Under the pieces are notes generated by a model that saw nothing but the letters and a program-made list of their open reading frames with translations, did not search any database and was not told where the DNA came from. Shown piece after piece: positions 9,579-19,706 of a stretch of DNA of 64,000 nucleotides. Position 1 is the stretch's first letter; each line of letters begins with the position of its first letter. The DNA is taken from NCBI GenBank assembly GCA_030374805.1, contig JARGSG010000085.1, positions 186,001 to 250,000 of the forward strand. The letters are read 5' to 3'. The stretch comes from Gracilaria gracilis. Its lineage: Eukaryota > Rhodophyta > Florideophyceae > Gracilariales > Gracilariaceae. Position numbers and translations under genes: made by a program.

Positions 9579-9670
9579 GAGGGATTGCGCAGCCTCAGAG
9601 TTTGAAGACGAAGGGAGCACCAACAACACCACTCAAGGACGGCAAGGTAATCAAGAACGACATTTGAAAT

Positions 9671-10579
9671 ATGAAGTTCCAAGATCTACTCGCCATCTTG
9701 AACAACAAAACAATCGCGAACCTTGATTGTGCAGCGGGGTTTGCAGGGGTCCACGATTACGGTGATGACGTAAAAAGCACTGTTCAGTTTGGTGGGGCTG
9801 ATAAGAATAAGTCGTCACCATCAAAATCACAAGCGACTCCTGTTGGTTCCCTTGGCAAGAAGGTCAAGAAGTTTGTAGAAAAGCTGCCCGTTCGCCTCGG
9901 GAAAGGAATGCAGGCATGTTTTGGTTGGTCTGGGAAGGTGGGAGCGGAGAAAGAAGTGGGAGATGTACCCACGGCGATTGGTTTCGAGAGCGAGCATGAG
10001 AATGGAAAGGAAGAGGAGGATGGATGGTTTGATTCATTTCTGATGCCAATGCCCTTCACAAGGGTAGAGGACTCTGAACTGTTATCAGTCCTAGAGCAAG
10101 AGGAGAAGGAGGAGGCTGAATGGTTTGATGCATTTTTGAAACCAATGCCATTCACAAGGGTGAATGATGATCATAGGGCTGTGGATGAGAAAGCAGTGGA
10201 ATGGCGCCCAGAGATGGATCATGCAATAATTGGGTATGGAGAATATCTGGGTGAGTCAGAGTATGAGGATGATCACATGGGGAAAGCCACTGAGGAGGAT
10301 GAGTTGTTTGATTGGTTTTTGGATGTTGTGGTATCATTTCCCAGGGTGAACGACTCAGGGCTTTTGAAAGTTCTTGAGGAGGAGGAAAGGGAGGAGGAAC
10401 TTGAAGAGGCGTGGTTGGAATTGACAAATGGGAGGGAGAAAGGCTTCTCAGTTTCGATCCCCAGCGCTGAGACTGAGTATGTATCTCAGCAGATGCGGAA
10501 GATGTTGAAACTTGTGAGGGGAGTGACGAACAGAAGCTCATTTAAACTTGACTGGAAAGGGCAGCCCAGGCTTTTCTAG
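9671..10579 (+). CDS. acidic repeat protein of unrecognised family, copy A
   Basis: A 302-residue protein with no family I recognise. Residues about 58-90 form a basic amphipathic stretch (core SLGKKVKKFVEKLP, then KGMQACFG). The remainder is acidic and holds three copies of a module of form (E/D)xWFDxFL followed by PMPFTRV or VSFPRV, then DSxLLxVLExEE (about 115-145, 155-170 and 213-243; the third has LFDWFL). There is no signal peptide or membrane segment, suggesting a soluble intracellular protein. It is about 97% identical to the copy-B protein (46570-47478) and shares the basic core, the C-terminal module and the tail with the 210-residue paralogue at 13941. The start is the first ATG, 100 bp after a TATA box. 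The frame is intact, so a function under selection is possible but not shown. Confidence 0.78.
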   Translation: MKFQDLLAILNNKTIANLDCAAGFAGVHDYGDDVKSTVQFGGADKNKSSPSKSQATPVGSLGKKVKKFVEKLPVRLGKGMQACFGWSGKVGAEKEVGDVPTAIGFESEHENGKEEEDGWFDSFLMPMPFTRVEDSELLSVLEQEEKEEAEWFDAFLKPMPFTRVNDDHRAVDEKAVEWRPEMDHAIIGYGEYLGESEYEDDHMGKATEEDELFDWFLDVVVSFPRVNDSGLLKVLEEEEREEELEEAWLELTNGREKGFSVSIPSAETEYVSQQMRKMLKLVRGVTNRSSFKLDWKGQPRLF

Positions 10580-11269
10580 TGAAAAGGCTGTCTCTGAACC
10601 GAGACGTTCTCCAATACTTTGTTGCAATTAAGCCCATGTGCCCAGCAAACAAAAAGAGAGAGAAAGAGAGGACGGGAGTTGTATCTAATTGTTTGTGCTG
10701 ACAGAGAGATTATGACTATCCTGATTATGGAGCGAGGCATCAATACTTCCTTCGTAATTTCCAGTCAGCAACGTCTAATTGTACACTGAGAAATGCATTG
10801 CACAATGACACCCGCCTTGGGCAGAAATGATTGCTTTATGCCCACCTTGGATATCTAGCAACATAAGCATGGCTCAACTGGCGTGATATCGGTGCCAGAG
10901 ATGTGCGAAATATGAAAGATGCCCTTGTAAGTACTCCCAATGAGTTTGACACCAACTCGTCGAAAGATGGGGCTAAGAGACTAAGTGTAATAGAACGGTT
11001 GTAGCTTAAACGTTAGTATACCTCTACATTCAGATACGACCCTATCGTACTGCACTAAGTTCTTTGACGAGAAACGCTGACGCCGCTGACACTGAGTCAT
11101 TCATCAGCCTACTGCAGTTGACAGCTTCTATTGGCGAAGTTGAGGAGCGAGGAGCCAAAGAAGCTGGAGAGTAAAGAAGAAGAAAAAATTGCCAACAGTG
11201 GGAGTTCGACGTCGTTAGGAAGAGGAAGAAGGTAGAGCTCATCTTCACTAACAAAAAAATTCTGTAAAT

Positions 11270-11580
11270 GGCGCTGCGTCTGGAAAGCGCTATCCAGCTC
11301 AAGTACTAGATGTCATGAGCATGCGATCTCCTGCCAGACCGCGCGGCGTCATATCAGCGCTTGCAACACGTATATCGTCGCATCCTTTGTTTTCCGTCGA
11401 CGAACAGGTCGTGTACGAAGGCATGCAGCTGTGAAGTACGATACCATCTTGATGCGAGCGCAAAACCAAGCACTGTTGATGGGAGTATGAAAATGCTGGT
11501 TAATATGGCGAACATGGCCGTAGCGGGCAGGCTCTATGGACATGACGATGTTTCGGCTCAGTTTGATGAACCGCTGACGG
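11270..11580 (-). pseudogene. 5' fragment of a MOSC/mARC-like gene
   Basis: The sequence matches the N-terminal coding part and start region of the intact MOSC gene at about 15625-15940 on the same strand. It has many substitutions, a deletion of about 25 bp in the membrane-anchor part and a lost ATG. Only about the first 100 codons are represented. It is a broken partial duplicate. Confidence 0.83.
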
Positions 11581-13640
11581 GCATGAGGGCGAATACGCTA
11601 TATTGGTTCATCATGGTGGCTTTAGTATGAAAATGAGTTTCAGATGACATACGTATGAGAACACCGGGCTTGATATAGGCGCCGACGGCGACGCTCTTCG
11701 GATGAAGTGTGTGAAAACTACAAAGTGGGGACCTGTGCCTATGAGGTCTAGGACTCGAACAGCACCGAAGCTGTCAATAGTTGTCCCACGTTGGAATTGT
11801 GGTATGTTCTTACACTGCTGAGATTTATTCAACGACAATGACAATCAAAGGTCTGGATGCCAATATTAGAGGTGTGGTACTGATCTTCACTGACCCCCAA
11901 GCTTTGAGATGATGTTACAAGGAAACATAAGAAGACAACCGGTGCATGCTAAGGACTTGAGCTAAATTTCATTTGTTAGTCCAAGTCACTGCTGTGTGGC
12001 ACAGAACGGAATCTTGACATGCTGGCAAAACAAGATCTCATCATTCCTATGCGTGAGCAGCATAGAGTTCCAAGGGATATGTTCTGTCTAAGGCTAATGA
12101 TGTCATCAGGATTGAAGGGCAAGCGACTGCTCCCTCAAAACCCAGATTCTCTAGTTGGCGATAGCGAACGAGCATCTCGAAAAGACGAGGTGGACTATAA
12201 AGCTCAATTCTATACTGAACATATGCTGGCATTGCACCTGTGGCGTCTTATATAGAAAAGCGGACACTACACTGCCATTGTGACACCAATGCCAAAAGAG
12301 ATCTTGAACATGTTGACGAAGGTGCAGAGTAGATTGCTTCAAATCCCTGAAGGATTTCGAAGACAATGCGAGGGAAAGAACGCCAGAACTCCGCCATATA
12401 TCCTGAGAAGTACTCTAAGGTCAACAGCGGTACAAGTAATCTCTCTCATTGGACATTAATATGCGAAGAATATGCTTGAATCGGAGGCTATCGCTACCCT
12501 CGTTTCTGTGCCTGTTACATGGCGCGAGTACTCAGGTTGTATCCATAACACAGAAGGAAAGAGGACTAGAATGTTAACTCTAGGTTTAGAGGGATGACCT
12601 CAATTTCCGACGAAGACGAAGAGCGAAAGCAGTTGTCTTTCGCCCAGTTTTCGACTGGTGACGTACACAATCTTCACCCTGCATCTTCTCCCGTCGATGA
12701 CAAACCAATGCGATGTGAGTGCGGTACAGGCGTCAAAGAAGATGTAGATCACGTTTTGTTCCGGTGTCCTCTGACCACTTTAAGTAGTGTAGTATTCTTG
12801 TTGCTTCGGAATAAGGAGTAATTAACCACACTGAAGAAGAAGAAAAAGTTTTGACCTTTTAATATGACTACAGAAGTTTGATTCGCCTCGACGGCTGCAC
12901 GGTGGCGATGAAGTTGGAAATCTCAATACCTACACCCACGATGCTTAAAAGTCATCAATGTAACGCTGCGGCGTCAAACTCTGATGCGAACACTATACTT
13001 TGGGTCTCTGCAATCATCCCAAATAGCAGAACATCATAGCGGCAGAAATGCACGTCTTGCCGTTTGTTGCCAACCACGGCAACGGCGCCTGCAGGTCTCA
13101 TTGGCAGAAGAGAAAGTAGGCATCGCTTCGAGGCAGAAAGAAGTTCTCTTATCTTCATGAAACACGAGGCATGAAGAACTAGGAAGCGTGCTCTACTTTT
13201 ATATCCTTGTGAAGAGTACCAGCGCAGAGCCTCTACTGGTACGCGTGAATCATCTGTGCGTTTATAGGTCAAGGTAATCCTCGTTTCACCGGACTACGAG
13301 TGCCGGCTGCCCCACAAATTATACCATGTTCAGTGATAACGATACTTTGAAGTGTCCCAAAGTCCTAGTAATGACGAACTTTTCGATAGATACCCTTGTA
13401 ACAATACCCTTGTAACAATATATATTTGTTCACAATTGAGCTCCGAAGGAATACGTGCCGTAATCCATTCCATACTGACAAAGTAATACAAACGCAAAAT
13501 GTATGATACAGAACTGTGAGGAGTTTTTATGGCAGTAACAAAGCCTAGTGTCAGTGGAATTCCGTGGTTCTCCCCGGCGCTTTTCTGCATTAAACAAACC
13601 CCAGCTTCGTATAGAAGTCGGAGAGGCACAGGAATCTCCT
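11581..13640. other. gene-free region with degraded repeats
   Basis: Only short, unconvincing ORFs occur. The one recognisable relic is at 12594-12821. From about 13640 the sequence resembles the upstream region of the acidic repeat genes. Confidence 0.5.
12594..12821 (+). pseudogene. possible relic of a non-LTR retrotransposon C-terminal zinc knuckle
   Basis: The open frame contains CECGTGVKEDVDHVLFRCPL. The spacing CxCG...ED..H.L..CP is typical of the zinc-binding tail after reverse transcriptase or RNase H in non-LTR elements. No polymerase domain precedes it and surrounding frames are closed, so it would be a fragment. The call rests on this motif alone. Confidence 0.4.
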
Positions 13641-13845
13641 GTCTACCAAAGCTCCGCTCGATGCTGAATTATGTCAGTCACGTCCCGGATGTGCCCTCGC
13701 GAATCGACCTCACAAACGTACGCATATAGTGCAGGAGAGGGAGTACAGAAATGCAAAACTGACGAGCAATGCAAAACTGACGAGCCACGAACACAAACGA
13801 GGTTGCTCTGGTAAACGTGCATTCACATTGCAGTTCTCAAAAGGG

Positions 13846-13853
13846 TATAAAAG
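13846..13853 (+). promoter_or_regulatory. TATA box of the 210-codon paralogue
   Basis: TATAAAAG lies 95 bp before the ATG at 13941, in the same AAAAGGGTATAAAA setting as the other two family members. Confidence 0.7.
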
Positions 13854-13940
13854 CAGGGAGTAGGAGGCCTTGGAGATACTGGAAGAGACTACTGCGAACA
13901 TCAACTTGCTCTTTAGTAACATCTGTGACCTTATAAAACC

Positions 13941-14573
13941 ATGAACAAGAACGCCACGCATAGTCTGTATGAGGAGGGGGGAAAGAGCAGCACTAGCTCA
14001 TCTCGACCCCATTTGAACCCCGTCTCTTCTTTGGGGAACCGTTTTGTGAACTTCGTTAAAGCATTACCGAATCGCTTACGAAAGGGTATGGGTGCTTGCT
14101 TCGGCAAATCCGTAAAGGCAACGGACCGGAAGCAGAGTACAAGGGGAGGAAAGGAAGGTGAGGAGGACAAGGTCGAGGGTCGTGATCATCGGGCGGTGGA
14201 GGAAAGTGCGGTGGAATGGCGCCCAGAGATTGATCCTGCAATAATTGGATACGCAGAATATCTGGGCGAGTCTGGGTATGAGGATGATCACATGGGAAAG
14301 GCAGCTAAGGAGGATGAGTGGTTTGATTGGTTTTTGGTCGATGTGGTATCATTTACCAGGGTGGACGACTCTGAACTTTTGAAAGTTCTTGAGGAGGAGG
14401 AAAGGGAGGAGGAAATAGAGAGGGGGTGGTTGGAATTGACTGACGGGAGTGAGAAAAAGTTCTCAGTTTCAATAACCAGCGCTGAAACTGAGTATATATC
14501 TCAGCAGATGCGGAAACGTCATAAAGGGGTGATGGTGGATGAAATAGATAGATCAGTCATCAGTGAATGCTGA
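13941..14573 (+). CDS. acidic repeat protein paralogue, short form
   Basis: The 210-residue protein is related to the 302-residue pair but shorter. It keeps the basic core with KGMGACFG, the segment around AVEWRPEIDPAIIGYAEYLG, the last WFDWFL module with LLKVLEEEE, and the tail with SAETEYISQQMRK. It lacks the first two WFDxFL modules and the N-terminal 50 residues of the longer form. About 300 bp of upstream sequence, including the TATA box, is also shared. The core is diverged but open, consistent with an older duplicate under some constraint. Function is unknown. Confidence 0.72.
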   Translation: MNKNATHSLYEEGGKSSTSSSRPHLNPVSSLGNRFVNFVKALPNRLRKGMGACFGKSVKATDRKQSTRGGKEGEEDKVEGRDHRAVEESAVEWRPEIDPAIIGYAEYLGESGYEDDHMGKAAKEDEWFDWFLVDVVSFTRVDDSELLKVLEEEEREEEIERGWLELTDGSEKKFSVSITSAETEYISQQMRKRHKGVMVDEIDRSVISEC

Positions 14574-14928
14574 AGATGAACACCGAGAGTGTTACTTTCA
14601 CTTGCCATGTTCCAAGTAGAATTCTATTTGTATCTACTTGTAAACTGGATTTGAAGTACTAATGCAATGCTTTGTAACGGGTTTGTCAACGTAACAACGG
14701 TGTAAAGGGATGCGACAGTGTTGTCTGGAAGGCTGGACAATAGAATAGTCTTTGTTGACTATGATTTGGCTCCTTTAAACTAACTCTACTTTTTCTTCTC
14801 TAGTGTGGTCTGACCTATATACAACTTAAGCCACCAAGTGTCCCACAGCAAAGGCACCACAGCCTCTTTTAAAGCGCCACGTACAAGAGAAATAACGTCT
14901 CTCTCTCTATCGGTGTCGCATATGCCGC

Positions 14929-15921
14929 TCACACACCCTTCCGGCTCAAACGGACGCGATCCCCCATGCGCACGGTACGGAGGTTCGATATAGCAGGTAC
15001 TATTGGCAGCAAATTGACGCCGAAGTGGTTCTTAGAGAGGGACTGCAAAGCGGTGGTGGGCTGCGTATTTGGCAGTGAGTTCGGAGTGCCTGTAGCGGGG
15101 TCGATCCTCGGCACTTGGCAGCGCTTGCACGGTGTCGCTACCTTGAACAGCACATCACCTACAACAGTTTCCGCCCACTGGTTTTCTTCGAACGCCTCCA
15201 GGTTGACACCATCCACCACAACATTCGGGCGGAAGCGCTCCATCGCGAGCGATGGTAAGTCAGCGAGCTTGCGCACTGATTCACGCGATGCCTCCGAGAC
15301 GAGCAACAAAGGATAGCCGTCGGCGAACGAGACTACGTGTCCTCCGTCTGTGTCGTCCCCAGCAGGGCGCTTGTGGTCGCGCGGCATGCGCACCAGGCGG
15401 AGATCGGGCGTGGCTAGTGCGGCGGAGATCCAGCTTGCGGCCTCGTCACCACAGTCAACAGCGTCAGGTACGACATGTTTCCATACTCGCGCCGCGCGAC
15501 GGTGCATGCGGTCGCCAGTGTCGGCCATGGAAACGACGAAATCGGGGCTCTCCGGGGCGGTGAGCACAAGGTCGCCGCCTTCGTTCCAGAACGGGCGGAT
15601 GGTAGCCATTCGTGGTAGCTGCCGCTGCGTCTGGAAAGCGCCATCCAGCTCACGTACTATCATGAGCATGCGATCGCGTGCCAGACCGCGCGGCGTCACA
15701 TCGGCGCTTGCAACGCGTATACCGCCGCATCCTTTGATCGGGTAGACGAACAGGTCGCGTACGAAAACGTGCGACTGTGAAGTCTGATACCATCTTTTCG
15801 CGAGCACGAAGCCAAGCGCGGTTGTTAAAAGTATGCACATGCAGGTTAATATGGCAAGCATGACCATACCGGGCATGATATTAGCTGCGATGTCCAGCGA
15901 GTTGGCTGGACATGACGACAT
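14929..15921 (-). CDS. MOSC-domain molybdenum-cofactor protein, mARC/YcbX-like, membrane-anchored
   Basis: The 330-residue protein has an N-terminal transmembrane helix at about 17-40, then the MOSC N-terminal barrel (FVYPIKGCGG at about 58-67, GLARDR further on) and a C-terminal MOSC domain. The conserved cysteine segment TPCKRCQVPRIDP, the putative molybdenum ligand region, lies near 262-274, and the chain ends with GDRV. The mARC family reduces N-hydroxylated compounds with electrons from cytochrome b5 and its reductase at the outer mitochondrial membrane; that role is inferred. Length matches the family. The start ATG at 15919-15921 precedes the helix directly. A broken copy of its 5' end lies at 11270-11580. 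Confidence 0.87.
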   Translation of the reverse strand: MSSCPANSLDIAANIMPGMVMLAILTCMCILLTTALGFVLAKRWYQTSQSHVFVRDLFVYPIKGCGGIRVASADVTPRGLARDRMLMIVRELDGAFQTQRQLPRMATIRPFWNEGGDLVLTAPESPDFVVSMADTGDRMHRRAARVWKHVVPDAVDCGDEAASWISAALATPDLRLVRMPRDHKRPAGDDTDGGHVVSFADGYPLLLVSEASRESVRKLADLPSLAMERFRPNVVVDGVNLEAFEENQWAETVVGDVLFKVATPCKRCQVPRIDPATGTPNSLPNTQPTTALQSLSKNHFGVNLLPIVPAISNLRTVRMGDRVRLSRKGV

Positions 15922-16061
15922 TTTGGCTCAGTTTGATGAAGCGCAGATGGAGAAATGAAGAATTGGATGTCGAAGGCACTGCCAGCGAAAGAAGACCGAA
16001 ACGCCACCACATACCTAGGGACTACACTACAAAGTCAACAGGGATAGGAGGGCTAGCCCTC

Positions 16062-16605
16062 AGCCTTCATACCCCGCTCTTAAACTCAAAAGGAATCTCT
16101 CTCTCGGCTTTTTTTGCGACCTAGGGAGCCCGAAGGGTTTAGTTAGGTCGCAAAAATATCGAATGAGAGATCGCTTGTAAGTTATCCCTCCCTCCATTTG
16201 AATGCTTCGCAGTCAGTGCGCGTGGTCGCGCGAGCATCGTGCATGGCGTGAGTGCACAGATTGTGCCCGTACCACTGAAGGGAAGGCCCATTGGACTAGC
16301 CTTAACCCTCTTACCTTCCATGATACGGACAAGTTGAGGGTTAGCGTTAGCCCTTATAATCGTGACTACACTGAGCTGGGTTTTGCCTAGGGGGTTGCAC
16401 GTATGGTACGATGAATTTGCATCAAGCTCATTGCTCTACCCTTGGTACATTGAACAACGCCTTTGCAGCTTGGAGATTATGTGGAGTATCGTTGGTAGTA
16501 GGCTTTGATCCAATTTGATTTGAGAGAGAAGACGAAAATGAAGGAAGAGAGAGATATCTCTCTTGCTTCAGATCAAGGCAACTTCCTCTCATCAGACAAA
16601 GAGCG
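16062..16605 (+). repeat. uninterrupted copy of the dispersed repeat (MULE empty site)
   Basis: The sequence is contiguous with what is split at 677/8424 by the MULE. The target position is TCCATTT at 16193-16199, present once, between the two flanks. The inverted repeat TTTTGCGACCT/AGGTCGCAAAA is conserved. Confidence 0.87.
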
Positions 16606-16617
16606 CAGGCTGCCTAT

Positions 16618-16870
16618 CCCCCATTTCTCAAACGCAAGCAATGTATATGATATGAAAATGTATGGAGAGGCCCTTTGCCTCTGACAAAAACAAGCATGGA
16701 GAAAACCGTATGGTTCTTTGCCGATGCACTTCTGCATTAAAACTCAGTTTAGTATGCATATCATATATGGAAATGGGGGAGTCAAACGGATCTGCTGTGA
16801 ACACACTGCTGAGTTTGCGGATGTAATGGCACACCATTAATGGTTTCAGTTCTCGCTATGGAGTGCACTT
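16618..16870 (+). repeat. partial copy of the duplicated unit's 5' segment
   Basis: About 250 bp match 9013-9262 of copy A and 45912-46160 of copy B, then the similarity stops. The 302-codon gene is absent. The block contains the small minus-strand ORF. Confidence 0.8.
16628..16837 (-). CDS. conserved 69-residue ORF, solitary copy
   Basis: This has the same length and start as the ORFs at 9020-9229 and 45919-46128, with about a dozen replacements. Here it occurs without the adjacent 302-codon gene. Coding status is uncertain. Confidence 0.28.
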   Translation of the reverse strand: MVCHYIRKLSSVFTADPFDSPISIYDMHTKLSFNAEVHRQRTIRFSPCLFLSEAKGLSIHFHIIYIACV

Positions 16871-17200
16871 TCATGATGAGCGAGGCTTAGAAACCCCACA
16901 GTGTATCATTCCTGTTATTAAAAGTATGTATTGAGTATCTAAGATGATCTTCGAACTATAAATGAAATCGTCGACTCTTTAAACTTGCCTGAAGCCTCTG
17001 TGCACTGAGCGGGTGGACAGGCTGCAATGCAACAGTCGCGCATCGCGTACAATGAGAGCAACCACCGTGACTGCCCGAAGGTTTGGCATCTTGATGTAAT
17101 GCGCTCATGGCGCGGAGATGCTGCACCTTCGCACGCGTAGAGCTTCTTTTCCGATACGCCCCCTCAAATATCCCGAGCTTAGTAAGGGTTGCCCTTCACC

Positions 17201-17296
17201 TTCTGCACAGCCTTCTCAAGTACAAAGTACCGTTGCTGGTAGGGCTGCCTCTCTTAACCTTCTTATCAGCAACGGCACTTGAGAAGGCTGTGCAGA
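17201..17296. repeat. hairpin-forming inverted repeat of about 96 bp
   Basis: TTCTGCACAGCCTTCTCAAG (17201-17220), with AGTACCGTTGCT after it, pairs with AGCAACGGCACTTGAGAAGG... (17268-17296). One arm carries about 7 extra bases. The size and form resemble a small foldback element or a structured RNA precursor. Apart from it, 16871-17620 shows no gene. Confidence 0.7.
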
Positions 17297-17620
17297 AAAT
17301 CAGGGTTAGAAGTGATAAGGTAGCTTGCAGTACTATCTACGTCAACGTCTCAGGCGGCCCTGCCAAGAGGTCTTGATGACCCGGATGACAGGAAAATTTT
17401 AGTTGCGACTTGGTCGCAGGCGGCACTGCCAAACTTCGAATCTCTTTAATACAGGGGTATAGGGTATGACCGGCGTCTCTCGCAGCCCCGGGATCACGAA
17501 TGCGTGCGGGCTAACCTTCGTATCGCTGTGCGCACTGCGTTTTCTCGCTTGGATGGGACGAAGAGGTCTTACTAGCCTTCAGCTTGCCCGCCGAACTAAT
17601 TTTGATTCTTGCGTACGGAA

Positions 17621-18579
17621 ATGGAGCGGGAAAACGGCGTGAGTGAAACGGACGCCAAATCGGATTACGAAATACTTCGTGGCTTCCTATCCAACCAACT
17701 CGCCAAGTATGAGATGAAAGAGTTGCTCCACGACCGTCTAGCACTGAAGGCCAGAAGTCGAGGGAAACAGTCGAAGAAAGAAAGCACGGCAGCGAGTGAA
17801 ATAAGCGATCTTGAGCACATGTACAGTCTTGTGGAATGTCTACCTCAAAGTAAGCAGGGGAAATCCATACCAACTTGACGGAATACAAAGAAACGTACTG
17901 ACTTGTGTGCCGACCTTTGTTCACTGCAATACGGAAGGGAATCGCTGCACGCAACCACCAAGAGAACCTTTTCTGACTCTAGCGAACGAAGCAGCTGCTT
18001 CAAGCGATGATCCGATGACCACGTTGCAAAAAGGTATGTTACGAAAGATGCATTCTCATCAAAAACATATGAACTGACCCATGTTGCTGTCTTAATGTAG
18101 CTCTCCTTCTCGAGGAGTACGCGATTCAGCTATTCGCAGAACATGAGGCTGCGTCGCAGAGCCAGACTTGCGAAACTGCGAGCCCGTGGGCTCTGGCATG
18201 CTCCGGAATCACGCACGAGAAGCTGAGTACAAGCGAGAGAGATACACTCCATTCTAAACGAATTGCTTCCCAACTGCATTCGATTCTGGAACGGCTGTCG
18301 GCTGGGGATATGGGAAGTGAACAGGACGGAAAAGAGACAGGACAGCGCGAAAATGAAGTTAAGCCGAGAAGAAAGCGGAAACGAAAGCGATCCCGTCTGA
18401 TGCACACATCGAACGAAGACGAGCAACTTGCAGAGACAGAGAGTGAGAAAAGACCGAGGAAAGGGGCAGAAGTAAACGCTGTCAGACGTCGGGCGCGCAA
18501 AGAAGCAGGAGAGTATTCTTCGAGTGATAACTACAGGTCAGAGGAATCTGAGGAATCTGGCTCAGATTCGAGCTCGTAG
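17621..18579 (+). CDS. three-exon gene for a basic, serine/acidic-tailed nuclear-type protein
   Basis: Exons are inferred at 17621-17849, 17983-18033 and 18101-18579. The donors are GTAAGC and GTATGT, and the acceptors follow CTCTAG and AATGTAG. Both introns (133 and 67 nt) fall in phase 1 and the joined frame gives 252 residues. The middle carries a strong basic run (KPRRKRKRKRSR) and the C-terminus is a Ser/Glu tail (EESEESGSDSSS), as in nuclear proteins. The N-terminal 75 residues look helical. No domain was recognised. The ATG at 17621 is chosen; the frame is open upstream only to a TTG. This is the only gene here with clear introns. Confidence 0.72.
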
Positions 18580-18969
18580 AGTGCTCGTGCTCGTAGAGTT
18601 GTTCAAGGTAAAAAAAAGTGCTTTAGTTATGCCTCGAAGAACAAAAGCAATATATGAAAGTGGTTGAGTTAGGCGACGAGCTAGTCTAAATGTCGTTAAC
18701 ATTGTTATCGTTGATTGCACCAAAGTGGTAAGCGGGAAGCGCCGAAGTGAAAGCGTGTCACGGCGCGTGCAGAGATAGTAACCATCGCTCATAACATGAT
18801 GCAGGCGGTTGGTCAAATCTGGGCCGGATAGGGGCAATCCATAACGTAGTTGCGTGCTAGGGCATTCATGGGTGGGCGCTACAAACAGTAGAGTTTTGGA
18901 GGGAAGGGGAGCGGGTAGTGACCAAACCAGAATGAAGAGGGATTCCAGAATTGGGGGGAGGGTGTGGTG

Positions 18970-19296
18970 TTACAGGATTCGATGAAAGAAGCCAGCATTG
19001 AGCATTCCGATGACGACGCCCTGGGCAGATCCGATGACGATGGCCTCAAGGGAGCTCATGTCGGAGGGGACGGAAGAGTAGATGGCGGCTATGAGCAGCG
19101 ACGGAATGGCGGCGAGCAGGGCAGCAGTGACGAGGCCGACCACGGCGGCGAGAACGGTGATGAGCGCGATGTGAAAGACTCGCTTCACGTGCAGCACGGA
19201 GGCGATGAAGGCCAGAAGCGCGAACAGGAACGGGGGGAACGACAGCGAGTAGAGAAAGACGATGCGCCACATGGAGAGCACGGTGTCGTAGCGCAT
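18970..19296 (-). CDS. TMEM170-like small membrane protein
   Basis: The 108-residue protein consists mainly of three hydrophobic segments (about 9-33, 38-62 and 85-105). It resembles the TMEM170 family in topology and in the signature IAAIYSSVPSDMSSLEAI followed by a GSAQGVVIG segment. TMEM170 proteins act in ER and nuclear-envelope shaping in animals; the role here is inferred. The ATG at 19294-19296 gives a family-like length. The frame is open for another 109 codons upstream, but that part is alanine-rich and has no ATG. It is divergently arranged with the SPT20-like gene. Confidence 0.75.
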   Translation of the reverse strand: MRYDTVLSMWRIVFLYSLSFPPFLFALLAFIASVLHVKRVFHIALITVLAAVVGLVTAALLAAIPSLLIAAIYSSVPSDMSSLEAIVIGSAQGVVIGMLNAGFFHRIL

Positions 19297-19706
19297 GGCG
19301 GACGCGCCATCGGCGACGGCACGCGCGACGGGGACGCCGGCAGCCGCGACGGCGGCGGCGGCGGCGGCGGCGGCGGAGCACAGGTCGGCGGCAATCGGTC
19401 GATGCGGCGCGCGGACGGTGCGGCGGGACGCGCGACCTGAGGCGCGTCTTTCGGTTGAGTGCGCGAAAAGCAGCGATTTGGCGGCGCCCAAAATGGCGCC
19501 AATTACACGGTATAGCGATGTAAGCGCGCGCGAGCATAGCGCAGCGCCGCAGAGCAGCGCGCCCTGTGCGCGCTGTCCGTTTTCAACTGCACGCACATCG
19601 ACCCCCGCCACCGCACCGTCCAAACTCTCCGCGTCTCCCCCCCCTCCCCCTTCTCACCCCCCCCACCCCTCCCTCCCCGTCTCCGCCCTCGCGGCTGCCT
19701 CACCCC
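19297..19706. promoter_or_regulatory. shared divergent promoter region (TMEM170-like / SPT20-like)
   Basis: The 410 bp between the two start codons must hold both promoters and 5' leaders. It contains a GGC run, a GC-rich segment and a C/T-rich tract just before the SPT20-like ATG, but no clear TATA box. Confidence 0.45.

Larger units (their letters stand above)
8938..11174 (+). mobile_element. 2.24-kb duplicated gene unit, copy A
   Basis: The segment is nearly identical to 45837-48072 over its whole length; the offset stays at 36,899 and shifts by only one base before the end. It contains an oppositely oriented 69-codon ORF, a TATA box, a 302-codon ORF and a 0.6-kb 3' region. Copy A has no direct repeat at its ends, unlike copy B. 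No terminal inverted repeats were found. Its left boundary follows the dispersed repeat by about 110 bp, and its right boundary is followed by 0.1 kb of unrelated sequence and then a MOSC gene fragment. Confidence 0.85.
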
